Shown here: piece by piece, positions 34,768 to 45,740 of the stretch
How positions within the stretch are numbered: the first letter of the stretch is position 1
How the letters are laid out: every line of letters begins with the position of its first letter
Source of the DNA: Batillaria attramentaria
Taxonomy: Eukaryota; Mollusca; Gastropoda; Batillariidae
DNA length: 64,000 bases
NCBI GenBank assembly: GCA_018292915.2
Contig: JACVVK020000209.1
Location: forward strand, 589,501-653,500
Direction: 5' to 3'
Notes under the pieces: generated by a model
Told to the model about the DNA's origin: nothing
Seen by the model: only the letters and a program-made list of their open reading frames with translations
Databases searched by the model: none
Position numbers and translations under genes: made by a program

Positions 34768-34971
34768 GTGCATTAATACGGGGAGCTGGGATGGCCGAAT
34801 GGTAGAGTGTTGGACTTCCAATTCTCGGGTCGTGAGTTCGAATCCCGGCTGGGGCCAGATGTTTGTGCTGGCTTTTTCATCGTTTCCCCGTCCTTTGATA
34901 TCACCCGTATGTGGTGGAAAAGGACGTTAAACTCACAAACACCCCCCCCCCCCCTATCCCGTGCATTAATA
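34768..34971 (+). repeat. SINE-A with 11-bp target duplication
   Basis: Body 34779-34960. GTGCATTAATA at 34768-34778 and 34961-34971. Complete head (GGGGAGCTGGGATGGCCGAA), box B GAGTTCGAATCCCGGC, body and C-rich tail. Confidence 0.97.
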
Positions 34972-35483
34972 AACCTCCCTCAAGTAATGGATCTGCCAAT
35001 ACCCGGTAAACATAGTAATCTCCCAACTAAGCCAGTTTAGCCATGCCAAAATCTACGCTTCATGAAGGAACTTTACTTTATGAAGGAACGAAGCCATAGA
35101 TACGTCAGCTGATGCAAAATTATGCGATCAGGAAAAACCAAATAAAAAAACTTCGGGCCCTCTAACAGTTTCCTGTTTTCATGTGACAAGAACCCTAAAA
35201 CTTGAAAACAAAATACACTGTCGAGCTTCTGGCTAAGCTGGTAAATTTGATCTCTCCGGAAAGCTAGGATGATCCAGTGTTGATGCAAAGATTAGCACGT
35301 AGTTTGTGAGCCCTCGTATCGATTATCTTGTCACATCCTATCCTAAATCGCCAGCCGTGTAGTGCGGAGTAGCGTGGGAATGACCACTGACCGACATTCC
35401 AGTCTCCTAAGAAGTGCTCGTGGTCAATGGGGCCCATGAATATTCATTTCATTTCATGGGGCGAGGTTCCCTCTCTGTCCTTG
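34972..35483. other. Intergenic
   Basis: No gene or named repeat seen. Confidence 0.3.
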
Positions 35484-35579
35484 CATAGTCTATTGCTTTC
35501 TTGGAGATGAGGATGTCATGTTGGTCTCGTCTGGTAAGGCATCGAGAACTCAACAGAAATCCTGGTCTTTGAGTGTTCC

Positions 35580-35620
<41 letters not shown>

Positions 35621-35714
35621 TAGTCTATTGCTTTCTTGGAGATGAGGATGTCATGTTGGTCTCGTCTGGTAAGGCATCGAGAACTCAACAGAAATCCTGG
35701 TCTTTGAGTGTTCC

Positions 35715-35751
<37 letters not shown>

Positions 35752-35845
35752 TAGTCTATTGCTTTCTTGGAGATGAGGATGTCATGTTGGTCTCGTCTGG
35801 TAAGGCATCGAGAACTCAACAGAAATCCTGGTCTTTGAGTGTTCC

Positions 35846-35914
<69 letters not shown>
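35484..35914. repeat. Three 131-135-bp units each ending in (GA)n
   Basis: CATAGTCTATTGCTTTCTTG starts at 35484, 35619 and 35750. Each unit ends with GTGTTCCAACA followed by a GA tract of increasing length (about 17, 13 and 33 units). The non-GA part is nearly identical, so the duplications are recent. Confidence 0.95.
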
Positions 35915-35916
<2 letters not shown>

Positions 35917-36124
35917 AGACAAAGGAACTATTTTCCAACGGAGACACACAGACAGGCAGACAGACAAGAAGAAGAAGAAGAAGAAGCCACATAGTATTCA
36001 ATAATCATTACTCAATTATTTACCCGCTGAAATTCCTAACTCACTACTGTATTCCAAGAAAAGGAGCGGGAGAACGTACCAGGGCAGAACCTCAGACAGC
36101 CGGCCTGATTGAACGGTGCCAAAT
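35915..36124. other. Intergenic
   Basis: A GAA/AAG repeat at 35965-35985; nothing else recognised. Confidence 0.3.
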
Positions 36125-36310
36125 ACGACAGGGGATTTGGCCTAGTGCTTCAGGCGTCCGCTACAGATCCTGAGGCGCAGGTTTGAATCCCTGGTTGACA
36201 GGAATTTAGTGGGATTTTTCCCTTTGTCAAATCAAGTCGAGTTCACGTGCAGACCTGTAGGCGGTGCTTGTCCAGCCTTAGTGTAGACGTGCCCGCACAA
36301 AACACGCACT
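36125..36310 (+). repeat. tRNA-type SINE-D fragment
   Basis: GGGGATTTGGCCTAGTGCTT.. and CAGGTTTGAATCCCTGG form box A- and box B-like parts. GTGGGATTTTTCCC and TTCACGTGCAGACCTGTAGG follow, resembling a widespread molluscan SINE body. It ends in a (CA)n tract at 36332-36357. Confidence 0.55.
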
Positions 36311-36328
36311 TTACACGGCTCCCAAGCC

Positions 36329-36359
<31 letters not shown>

Positions 36360-36983
36360 GGGTGCCGCTGTGCGACAGCAACGATTTACCCCGGCATGGG
36401 AGGTTGGGGTGGGGAGAAGCACCCCGAATTTGTTGTCGTACCACGGTAATGTGACTTTCAGATTATACATAAAAACCATCTACAAATATAATTACAAATA
36501 CAAACTACTATACATGACAAAAAAGGACTCGAACCTCCACCTTCTGTCGTTGGTGGCGGGAATCTTTACTACTCCACCGGCCACCCCCAAAACATTAAAC
36601 AGCAATTGCTGTGCTCCTTCATTATGAGCTTTAAACAGTCCTTCATTGAGAAACATGAAGGCACGGCACGCAAAGGGAGGCTATAGCGGCTGGGGAGAGT
36701 ATCGCTTGTGGGCCTTTGATGTATTCCTCATCACGGAGTTCACCGCACTAACTGTCGATAGTGGTGTAAGGGCAAAACTATGGGCTCATCAGCTAATGTA
36801 CTCGACAGAATGCTCTGTTTTGAATGTTTTAGGCGGTTGATGACTGTCCCGAGCCTCAATGATCATGGGGATTCCTCGTGGGGATCACACAGAGTCCGTT
36901 CTAAAACACGCCATGGTAACACGGAAAGTGGTCTGGCGGGGTGCTGCATGAATGCGATCTCTCTCTCTCTCTCTCTCTCTCTC
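36311..36983. other. Intergenic
   Basis: A second tRNA-like box B complement (GGACTCGAACCTCCACC) lies at 36526-36542 on the - strand. CT tract at 36958-36983. No gene seen. Confidence 0.35.
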
Positions 36984-37134
36984 GGGGAGCCGGGGTGGCC
37001 GAATGGTAGAGCGTTCGGCGTTCCGCAACGCTAGGGTCGTGGTTCAAATCCCGAGTGTGCTGGTCTTTATATCTCGTTGTCCCGTCTTTGATATCACCCA
37101 TACGTGGTAGAAAAGAACGTTAAACTCACAAACA

Positions 37135-37142
<8 letters not shown>
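36984..37142 (+). repeat. SINE-A between two CT tracts
   Basis: GGGGAGCCGGGGTGGCCGAA starts right after (CT)n ending at 36983. The body ends AACTCACAAACACCCCCCCC and another (CT)n begins at 37143. The box B is damaged (GTGGTTCAAATCCCG) and part of the body after it is deleted. Confidence 0.92.
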
Positions 37143-37168
<26 letters not shown>

Positions 37169-37292
37169 CGTGGAAAACGGCAAACATGCCGTTTGATTTT
37201 TTTTCTGTCTATCGCATTCGTTGCAAAACAATGGATCGTTGTCCCTGTGTCGCTCTGCGTAGCTACGCCAACAATCTAAAACCAAAAAAGTT

Positions 37293-37382
<90 letters not shown>

Positions 37383-37818
37383 AACACGCGCGCGCGCGCG
37401 CGCGCATAGACAACACAGACAGACACAGAACACTCACAGTCAGTTACAGACAGAGACACAGAAGGGGACACAGAGATACAGACGGCGTGAGACGGGAACA
37501 CAGACAGAAACAGAGACACAAAGACAGAGACACAGACCGACACAATCACGCACACGGACATGCACACAGAGACACAGACAGACACAGTTACAGACAAAGA
37601 CACAGTCAGACAGACAGAAGAAAAGTTAACGTTAGACAGCTTAATCTGTTTTTCCTCTCACAGGCTGCCCGTCTTACCTAACCTTCCCACCCACCCCACC
37701 CCCCTTACTGCCCCCCCCACCACCCCCTTTCTCCACCTATTGCACACTTTCCCTTCACTCAACCGACCACACCCCCCCCCCCTGCCCCCTTTAATGAATG
37801 TCTGCCCGGTTTCTTCCA
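37143..37818. repeat. Intergenic with CT, CA, CG and CAGA repeats
   Basis: CT at 37143-37168, about 38 CA units at 37299-37374, (CG)n at 37386-37404, then degenerate ACAGACAGA repeats to 37615 and C-rich sequence. Confidence 0.7.
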
Positions 37819-37819
37819 G

Positions 37820-38021
37820 AGAGCTAATCTGCGAAGCAGTCAAAGTAGCTAATGAATCAGGCGATCGTCTCTGCAGTTCTAAACAATTAATTCTCACCCT
37901 CAAAATGTGCAAGAATCCTTCAAGGTGCCATACGCTTTACTCTGTCCTATCAGACGCTTGGGAAAATATTTTCACCGCTGCCGAGGAGACGAGACGAGAC
38001 CTGGAGGAGCTTCGCTTATAA
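37820..38021 (+). CDS. Possible terminal exon, family unknown
   Basis: A pyrimidine-rich CGGTTTCTTCCAG acceptor ends at 37819. The frame then reads ELICEAVKVANESGDRLCSS.. and finishes TAAEETRRDLEELRL before TAA. The composition (charged helices, four cysteines, no low complexity) is unlike the surrounding microsatellite-derived frames, which is the main reason to list it. No upstream exon was found in this window, no family is recognised, and 66 codons can stay open by chance. It could equally be an eroded transposon fragment. Confidence 0.25.
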
Positions 38022-38264
38022 TAGCACTACCTGTCAGAGGCACTACGTATGCCGAGTTAAGACTACGATTCGGTGGCGCAGCACTCATGAGCACTACGTA
38101 TGTTTGTAAAACACTGTAGATAGCACGTACCACATTTTCTTAACACTACGGGCAAATACCACTGCGCGTCGATATCACTGCAGCTATAAACACTTTTGAA
38201 AATGAAAATTTAAATGCAATTTTAAAGTCCAAATTTAAATAGCTGAGCTGACCCATTCGCAACA
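38022..38264. other. Intergenic
   Basis: GCACTACGTATG-like words repeat at about 38040-38102; nothing else. Confidence 0.3.
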
Positions 38265-38395
38265 CTTGATTGTAATGTGTTCATGTCCAATGTGTGAGAG
38301 AATGCTTGTGATTCACGTGAGCGTGCGTTCTGGGTTCAGTTCGCGGCGCTTTGAGCCGATTCAAGAAATTGGATACAGCGCCTATATTAGTCACG
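38265..38395 (+). repeat. Dispersed repeat I, copy 2
   Basis: Reverse complement of 52262-52370: TGATTGTAATGTGTTCATGT, GAGCGTGCGTTCTGGGTTCA, TCGCGGCGCTTTGAGCC, then CAGCGCCTATATTAG. Confidence 0.7.
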
Positions 38396-38917
38396 CAGCG
38401 CCAACGCCCGTAGGTCTAACCACAGTAGTGCTAGGAAGCGCCTTGATAACGAATTGTAGTGCCATGGCAGCGTAGTGCCAATGGCCCGTAGTCCTAACGG
38501 CATTTTCCCGACTGAGGGGTGCAGGTGGGGGAGAGGAGGTGCTGGGTGTTAAATGCGAGACTGCAAGCCGAACTAGAAGGGTATTGGAGGGTGTAATATA
38601 CGTCTTTGTTAGAGCGCGGGAAGCATTTATGTGTTCCCGTAATGGAACAAAGTTTATTTATTGTCTTGGGGTCCCGCGTGGAAGTGGGCTTCTCCCTGAA
38701 TGTTGAACAACATGCCACAACGGTGAAAACACAAAAAAAGTATCGAACGCTGAGATAAAACCCACAACAGCAAACAAAAAACAGAAGAGCAATTCCATGA
38801 TATACTAGGCTTCAGAGAGAAGACTACTTTTTTTTTCTTTTTTTTTTTTTTTTAGTTTTTGAGTGCGTCGGCGCTTGTACGTTCCAAAAAGTCTATCCGT
38901 ATTATGAATAGAGCGCT
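38396..38917. other. Intergenic
   Basis: A poly-T stretch at 38828-38855; no gene recognised. Confidence 0.3.
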
Positions 38918-39201
38918 GGCTCCGCATGTAGAGGTCGGGGTTAGAGAGTTTAGCCCCGGGTTAGAGTCTAACCTCGAACTAAATGAGCTCTAGGGTTAAT
39001 TTTTTTTGTTTTTTTTGTTTGTTGTTTTTTTTTTTTCAAATCAGGAAGCGGGTCCATTCCAGCAAGGTGCCTGTGCGGACATAGAACGATTTTTGTCTTT
39101 CTTTCTTCGCTTTTTTATTTTTTTTAAATTTAATTTTGTTTTAGGGTTTCTTTTGCCCGTAGCCGTGGGTTCAATTAACCTTGAGGTCTAAATACGGGCC
39201 C
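38918..39201 (+). mobile_element. MITE-like element H, copy 2
   Basis: Ends GGCTCCGCATGTAGAGGTCG and, inverted, AACCTTGAGGTCTAAATACGGGCCC. The interior shares CAGGAAGCGGGTCCATTCCA, GTAGCCGTGGGTTCAATTAA and AGCTCTAGGGTTAA with the other copies. Orientation is opposite to copy 3, 406 bp away. Confidence 0.85.
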
Positions 39202-39607
39202 TGAACCTTTTAAAAATTAGACCTTTACAGAAACACTGTGTTTTTTTAGGTTTGGTTTCCTGTTTGGTCGGGACTTTTCTAGACAAAGAAAAATTCAAAT
39301 ATACAGACAGGCAAGCTCCCGGGGAGCTGATTACGGACCTTGATACAGACTTTTGGTGTTATATAACTCGAAACCCGAAAATCTAAATCATTTTCTTCAT
39401 CATTGTTGTAGGTTTACCCCTCGACTGTCGCCAAGAAACACCTTTCAAAACCTTCGCCTCAGAGGTCAAGGTCACCAAAGATTTATGAACAATAGCCGTT
39501 CATGAGCGCAATTACCCGGTCAATTAACGAAGCAGTGTGAATTTCACGTACATAGGCACCTGGCAGTACCACGGTAGGTTCGTGAAACTTACGTATGGCG
39601 GCAGTCA
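39202..39607. other. Spacer between two inverted H elements
   Basis: No coding content recognised; together with the flanking copies it forms a large inverted-repeat structure. Confidence 0.4.
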
Positions 39608-39890
39608 GGGCCCGTATGTAGACCTCGAGGTTAATTTAACCCACGGCTACAGGCCTAACCCAGACTAGGTCAAAAGAAACCCCAGAACAAAATTAAATAA
39701 AAAAGGAAGCAAAGAAAGAAAAAAATCCTTCTAACGGCATAGGCACCTTGCTGGAATGGACCCGCTTCCTGATGTACAACAACGACAACAACAACAAAAC
39801 CAGAAAATTTAACCCTAGAGCTAGTTTAGTTCGAGGCTAGACTCTAACCCGGGGCTAAACTCCCTAACCTCGACTTTTGCATGCGGGCCC
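39608..39890 (-). mobile_element. MITE-like element H, copy 3
   Basis: Starts GGGCCCGTATGTAGACCTCG and ends TAACCTCGACTTTTGCATGC then GGGCCC. Interior: CACGGCTACAGGCCTAACCC, CTTGCTGGAATGGACCCGCT, AACCCTAGAGCTAGTTTAGT. Confidence 0.88.
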
Positions 39891-39944
39891 AGGAGGTTAA
39901 ACGTGCTAATTCCATCTTAGCTAAGCCAGTTTACGTTTTGGAAC

Positions 39945-40350
39945 AGTTTCGCCCGTCAGTGCGCCTGTACGCTCGAAATACTCTATCCTGATGATTAGTA
40001 CAGCTCTTGATGCGATACAATGTTGTTTCCACTCTGCGTGAGCTGTCGAACATACAAATTCTGTGATTCTGTCATACATACATGTACAAAGATACAACTC
40101 CTGCCTACCTTTTGCTACCATAGAATCTAGACCTATGCAAATTCAAGGACAAGCTCGCTGACATTCTGTCCAATATACATATGTAATTTAAAAAAAAAAT
40201 TCTGTGATTGTTGTTACGCTGCCACAGCGCTGTCCCCGCGTCATCGAGTACGCTTTTTCTGGCTCTTTGCCAACATTACAGACGCCGTCACTGTGCAGGT
40301 GTGTAAGTGGTGTGATGATAGATGCCACGGAAACAGCTCAGAACGATCTG
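39945..40350 (+). repeat. Dispersed repeat J, copy 2
   Basis: GCCTGTACGCTCGAAATACT, TATCCTGATGATTAGTACAG, and later CGTCACTGTGCAGGTGTGTA; same order as at 3395 and 52115. Confidence 0.55.
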
Positions 40351-40817
40351 TCAGCGTAAAAAATAGTAGCATCAGCCGCTGTAAACATGCGAATTGAAAT
40401 AACGAAAACGGTAATTTTTAGGTACGAGTGTACGAACATGTAAATAGGTGGAATGAGTGTGCATGGCCGTATGAGTGAGTGTTTGGCATGTTTTATGTTT
40501 TTTATAAGAGACCACAAAACAATGTTCCTCTTTTTGAAATTTAATAAATGTCTTATGTCTTATGTCTTATGTAAGCAAGCAATATTTTTGCAATGTGCAC
40601 TATACTCCGAGATACGCCGTGCAGTGCGAAGGAGGCGGTAGATACAAATATATGTGTAAATGTCACAATCGATTCTTTCGCCCTGTGGGTCATTTACTGT
40701 GCACAAGAATAACACCCATGTTTCGCGATGCATTACAATGGAGAGATTTATGGATGATCTAATGCCCTGTAATGGCCTCGGTGGTTACACGGCCGGCGTT
40801 CTGGCGATTTGTTTTGC

Positions 40818-40819
<2 letters not shown>
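40351..40819. other. Intergenic with retroelement-like tail
   Basis: TTTAATAAATGTCTTATGTC followed by further TTATGTC units at 40540-40572 resembles a retroelement 3' tail with a CTTATGT repeat. No gene seen. Confidence 0.35.
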
Positions 40820-40913
<94 letters not shown>

Positions 40914-41016
40914 GGTGTGTGTGTGTGTGTGCGTGCGCAGATGAGGTCGTGTGTGTGTGTGTGTGTGTGCGTGTGTGCGTGTTGGTGTGTGTGTTGGTGT
41001 GTGTGTGCGTGCGCAG

Positions 41017-41103
<87 letters not shown>

Positions 41104-41112
41104 CGCAGATGA
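40820..41112. repeat. Giant compound (GT)n array with GCGTGCGCAGATG spacers
   Basis: GT tracts at about 40820-40912 and 41018-41099, with shorter ones between, are separated by GTGCGTGCGCAGATG motifs near 40931, 41008 and 41099. The spacers make it a higher-order repeat rather than a simple microsatellite. All long frames across it are artefacts. Confidence 0.95.
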
Positions 41113-41630
41113 GATCATTTCAAGATCCTTTTGAATCTTTTTAGGTTTGGAGAGTAAACATTTAACAACACAGGTTATCAGCGTAGTTATCAGTGGTTAA
41201 CATCTGACATAAAGATCAAAGTAGCTGAGTCCCTTAATAATTAAACATGTAAATGCGCACGTATAATTTCTTTTTTTAAGGGGGTTGTACGCTCTTGTTG
41301 GTACTGTGCATGCGCAGAGAAGTTTATGAAGTGAAAAATAACACGATTGATGATGACCCACATTTGCACAGGTTTTTTATCAGGGGAATGTAGGCAATAT
41401 CAATACGCACGTGTAGAAATAATTTACGTGTATGAGGGCATTAATTAGCCTTACTGCGGTGTCATTGTGCATGCACTGAAAATGTAATAATGAGTTTGCT
41501 GACAGCCGTGACTAGTCTTCACAAGATACCTACTGCCCTCATTTTGACGGGAGCATTATTTACTGTCGACCGAATACCGTGATGGATGTCCTTACTGTCT
41601 GTTTTTTTTTCTTTTCTTTTTTTTCTCTCG

Positions 41631-41634
<4 letters not shown>
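41113..41634. other. Intergenic
   Basis: No gene or named repeat recognised. Confidence 0.3.

Positions 41635-41710
<76 letters not shown>
41635..41710. repeat. (GT)n microsatellite
   Basis: About 37 GT units, followed by a T/GTT-rich stretch to about 41900. Confidence 0.95.
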
Positions 41711-41713
<3 letters not shown>

Positions 41714-41917
41714 GTTTTATTGTGTTGTCGCTGTTGGTTTGTTTCTTCCAGTTTATTCTGTCTTCTTCTTTTTTCCTTGTTTTCTACTGTTGGTTTGCTG
41801 GTGGTGTGGTACGTTTTGTTTGTTTGTCGTTGTTGTGGTTTTACTTTTGGATTTTTGGTTTGTTTGCCTTTGGATGTGTGGTTTGGTCTGTGTGTTTGTG
41901 GACATTGCTTTATTGTA

Positions 41918-42053
41918 CTAAAGCACCCTCCCGCCTGGGGCCAAATATTTGTGCTGGCTTTCTCATCGTTGCCCCGTCTTTGATATCACCCGTATGTGGT
42001 GGATAAGGACGTTAAACCCCGAACATTCACCCACCCACCCTTCTAAAGCACCC
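41918..42053 (+). repeat. 5'-truncated SINE-A with 11-bp target duplication
   Basis: CTAAAGCACCC at 41918-41928 and 42043-42053 flank a body that starts at the end of box B (CCGCCTGGGGCCAAATATTT). The tRNA head is missing, so truncation occurred at insertion, as in LINE-driven retroposition. Confidence 0.93.
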
Positions 42054-42650
42054 ACTGCAGACCTACCTGGTGCTGGATTTCAACGGTGCACGCCGAACTC
42101 TTGGCCATTTTTGCACCACAAATTCTAGTCGGCCGTAAACGAGCACTCACGTGCGATTCTTTCAGGGTAATTACCTGCCCACACCGCCAACACCGCATGC
42201 AGAATATTTCTCTCTCCTCAGGCCACGCCTCAGTGAGGCTATAGGAATGTTTGTCCGAGATTATCGTCATGTTTTCTGGTGGCAAAAACAGGAACAGGGT
42301 ATCCTGTCAGATACCCATCTTACCTGCAAGCCTGGCAAGAACGCCGAGACAAGACAATGCGTGTTTGTCGTTCATTGTCCTGGCTTGCCATGTATATGTA
42401 CTGACTGCTATTCTGGCTCTGCCTGCAACGACGAGTATTTGAGAGCTACCTGCGAATCCCAAACAGCAGTCAATTTGGCCCGCGCCGATTTCCGCCTCTC
42501 CCCTACAATCTCTCCACAGTTGGTAGTCCAATACAAAATACTGTCAAAGTATTTTTGTTGTGATGTAAACCTTTTGGGATTTTTCCCGTCCTTCTAATCC
42601 TACCCACCTTTCTGCCTTTTTTTCTCTTTTCTTTTTCTCCTTTTTTGCGG

Positions 42651-42711
<61 letters not shown>

Positions 42712-42724
42712 TGAAAAACTGCAC
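42054..42724. repeat. Intergenic with (GT)n
   Basis: A 148-codon frame (42151-42597) shows no domain. (GT)n at 42655-42706 ends just before the AAGTGGGTTCAC cluster. Confidence 0.4.
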
Positions 42725-42804
42725 AAGTGGGTTCACGAACCTGGAAACACTCAATACAAGTGGGTTTACCAAAAAAAGTGGGTTCACGATCGGTAAACCC
42801 ACTT
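42725..42804. repeat. Cluster of AAGTGGGTTCA motifs with hairpin
   Basis: AAGTGGGTTCAC at 42725 and 42776 and AAGTGGGTTTACC at 42758; the last forms a perfect 13-bp inverted repeat with GGTAAACCCACTT at 42792-42804. Inverted counterparts lie at 47687-47940, beyond the small gene. Confidence 0.85.
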
Positions 42805-42990
42805 TTTTCAATACTTGGAAAGAGTAGCAAATGCTCTAAAACTACCCCCCTATAAATATCTCACTGAACCCCCACTACTCTACTTTTTCCAACTTTGAGT
42901 GTTTGCGATTTCACACTCCGTGGTGTGTGTCGGTTTCTGCCTTTGGCAGGTTTCAAGGGGAAGTCACTCTGAGGAGCTATTGATTTATGT

Positions 42991-43000
42991 CACTTCCGGT
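42991..43000. promoter_or_regulatory. ETS/GABP-like promoter motif
   Basis: CACTTCCGGT, an ETS-type core (CCGGAAGTG on the other strand), lies about 93 bp before the ATG of the 75-residue gene, in locally CG-rich sequence. Such motifs are typical of TATA-less housekeeping promoters. No TATA box was seen. Confidence 0.35.
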
Positions 43001-43092
43001 TCGCGGTTAATACGCGCGTGCAGCTGCTTGTGGAATTTGTGGTGCTTTCATGGATTGTTTTCTGCAACTTTCAGCATTCTTGCGTTCCAGAC

Positions 43093-44690
43093 ATGGAAAA
43101 CAAAAAGGTGGGTACTGTTGTGCATTTGATCTATGCTTGAGTCTTGTCTGTATTTGACATTTCCTGACTACAACGACCTACTTCTCAGATCAAAATCAGT
43201 TTCACTTTCAGTGAAACACACTAACATTCCAGTTGGCTGAAGGCGCTTGATTTTGTTTTCCCGACAAACAATTCATCTATTAATGTACTATCTTTAGGCA
43301 TGGGAAAGGGTGTAGAACGGCTGACTTTCATGAGAAACTGCGCGGGGAGAAACGGGTGTCCGCGTGCACCAACGATTTCCATTATTCGATCGGTCGCGTG
43401 ACACACCCACTTGCCTCCGTTGTCATCTGTCAATCGCACAACAATCTGTCGATCGCTCAGTGCAGTCTAATGATAAGATTGTGTTGCCTACAATGCACGA
43501 TTATGGATAATATTGTGTTGTCTACAACCTCGCTCGCGCAAAATGTGTTTCCATTTTAGTGGCTAACTTTACAATTTGCTGAAGATTCTGTGACTGTTGG
43601 TGCATGTAAGTTAGGTGTGTTTATTCCACCGGCAGACAATGGCCTTCTCTTACGAATGATGGAGACTGGATCTTTAACGAGTACACTTGATGATAAATGT
43701 TGTACTGTATGTACTCGGGAGTCTAGTAAGCACCACAGTCGTGTGTGCAAATTTTATGAGTTTGACAGTATTTGAATAAGGCAAGATCCTAGATCAAAAT
43801 TCTTACCCCATTTGAAATCAAATCCAGGACCCATTCACGGCCATTGCCTTTTACTTCAGCCACTGTTTTGAAAAAGATGCCGTTTTATTGAGAGGAGAGG
43901 AGGGGAGGGGGTGGGTGGGGGAGGGGTGGGTGGGTGGGTGGGTGTCTTGCTGGTGTAGCTCATCATCGGGTGATAAATTGTGCTGTGTGATCAACAGAAT
44001 GATGTTGTGTGACCGACAAATTTAAGAGATCAATCGTCTGAGAGATCAATTGTGTCGATCGCTATTGAGTAATCTCTTAAGCCCTTGGTGGATTATGTGT
44101 GTATGTGTACAGTACAAGTTGTATAAGTCTCCTATAATTTCCATTTTATTTCAGAGAGGATCTCTGAGTGCGTCAGCTGTCTTCGAGTATTTGAACTCTT
44201 CAGGGATAATAAATGAAAAGGGGTAAGTGCAAACTTTACACTTACACTTACTATATAATTTACTAATTTAGTGGAAATTTTATTTTTTTTCTGAGCCAAA
44301 CCAGGGTCCAGAATGCTTGCTTTCAATAATACTTTGCATCTGGTAGCCGGGAAAAAAAATGGTCGGCCCGAAAACTAGAGATAAAAGCTGAGTTAAGTTT
44401 TTATTTTCAGTGACATGCATTCCGCTGAGACAGACTGAGAAGGAAAACACGCACACATATATATGAAAAAGTCTTATGCTTTGTTAATACACATAAACCA
44501 TATGGGCTTTGACATTCTGTCTGTTGTTGACTTTTGTTTGCCCAGATCTCGCAGTGCAGCAAGTCAGCCTGACGTTGATCAGGACGTCCTTGAGGCGGAG
44601 AGCAGTGCAGCTGAAGAGGAGGTACCGGACTATGCGCCTGGTTCCCCTGACCTCTCAGATTCTGCTTCACTTTCTTCGGTTATCACTTAG
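43093..44690 (+). CDS. Three-exon gene for a 75-residue acidic protein, family unknown
   Basis: Exons are 43093-43107, 44155-44222 and 44546-44690. The ATG sits in GACATGG (purine at -3, G at +4). Intron 1 (1,047 bp) has AAG|GTGGGT and TTTATTTCAG and is phase 0. Intron 2 (323 bp) has GG|GTAAGT and TTTGTTTGCCCAG and is phase 2. The phases agree and give one frame: MENKK, then RGSLSASAVFEYLNSSGIIN and EK from exon 2, then from exon 3 a Ser/Ala/Glu/Asp-rich acidic tail including EVPDYAPGSPDLSDSASL and ending SSVIT before TAG. No signal peptide or membrane segment is visible. The middle segment (VFEYLNSSGIINEKG) could be a short helix; the tail is probably disordered. I do not recognise the family. 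A CACTTCCGGT motif upstream suggests broad expression. Matching phases at four splice sites are the main support. A longer isoform with other exons cannot be excluded. Confidence 0.6.
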
Positions 44691-45361
44691 TCGGTCAAAT
44701 CCGACAGTGGGAGTGACATTGTTCTTATTTTGCGTGACGCTTTAGGAAGTGGGGAGAGGAGCAGTTGGGGAATTCTAGCTGTGTAAGTTTGACAAGCTGT
44801 CAGGTTATGACATTTGGCTGATTTGCTGATGATCATGGCCGCACGTGAAGATTATGCTGTGGGATATGGTCTTCTGTGAAATTTTATGGTTTCTTTGCAT
44901 TTGTTGTTTCCTATCTGTTGTGTAGTTCATGTCATGTAGATTTTTCACAGTCTTTTAAGTCAATGTTCATGTGCAACTTTCAAATGCTTTCTGAGTGTAC
45001 AGTTCTGTGCTTGTTTAGCTGTTTTCACTGCTAGCACACTGACTTTCGGCGGCGGTTGATTTAGTGTCCATGAATTTTTTTAAGTTTATTATTTTTGTTG
45101 TTGTTATTGATTCATTGAATTTATGAAGGTGCTTATTGTACAACTTTGTATAAGGGAGGTGATGATTGACTCAAGTATGTACACGAAAAGTGAGTCTATG
45201 TAATGACCCTCCGGCGTCCGATCGTCCGTTCTTCCGCCTGTCCATCACAAACTTAAACATGGACAATATTCTCGGAAACTATTTACCCTACAGTTATGAA
45301 ACGTGGCCAGTAGGTAGTACATGACGAGACCTTTCCAGAAATACAAGTAAAGATGAAAGGG

Positions 45362-45740
45362 CATTTTTTTTTTTTTTTTTTTGGGGGGGGGGGGGCTGCC
45401 CCAACTCTTTTTGTCAGCTCCTGTGGTCTTCCTCCCAGGTCATGGGTGGAATCCACGGAGGGCTGGAAAGCTGTGGTAAGTTTTATTATGCATGATGATA
45501 GAGATGAGGATGATGGTAAGATGATGCTATGGAGGTCCGTGTGGTTTTTAACTGCGGGACAGGGCATTCATCGCTTCCTGTCATAAATATCCCGGGCCTC
45601 CCCATTGGGCCCATAACACACCCGCTCTGGGTAGGAGCCGACCTAGGTAGGAAAAATCCCGCTTGCCTCGGCTGGCATTCGAACCCGGGTCTCCAGGTCC
45701 ATGGTCCGAAGTGCTAACCACTACACTACGGGGGCCGGTG
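45362..45740 (-). repeat. SINE-B with internal deletion
   Basis: On the - strand it has a complete tRNA head (TAGTGTAGTGGTTAGCACTT, box B GGGTTCGAATGCC) and ends in poly-A (the T-run at 45365-45382). It lacks about 115 bp between CCCAATGGGG and CCCGGG relative to 28838-29336. GAAAGGGC occurs on both sides (45355 and 45743), perhaps a short target duplication. It shows SINE-B has an internally deleted form. Confidence 0.9.

Noticed and set aside
40772..41144. Frames of 110-120 codons of alternating Cys/Val or His/Thr
   Set aside because: Pure translation of GT/CA microsatellites; the same applies at 25657-26082, 30605-31106, 37186-37629, 41579-42006, 51415-51964, 58624-58946, 59223-59697 and 61508-61988.
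42151..42597. 148-codon frame with many cysteines
   Set aside because: No recognisable domain, the reverse strand is also open for long stretches, and no initiation or splice context supports it.
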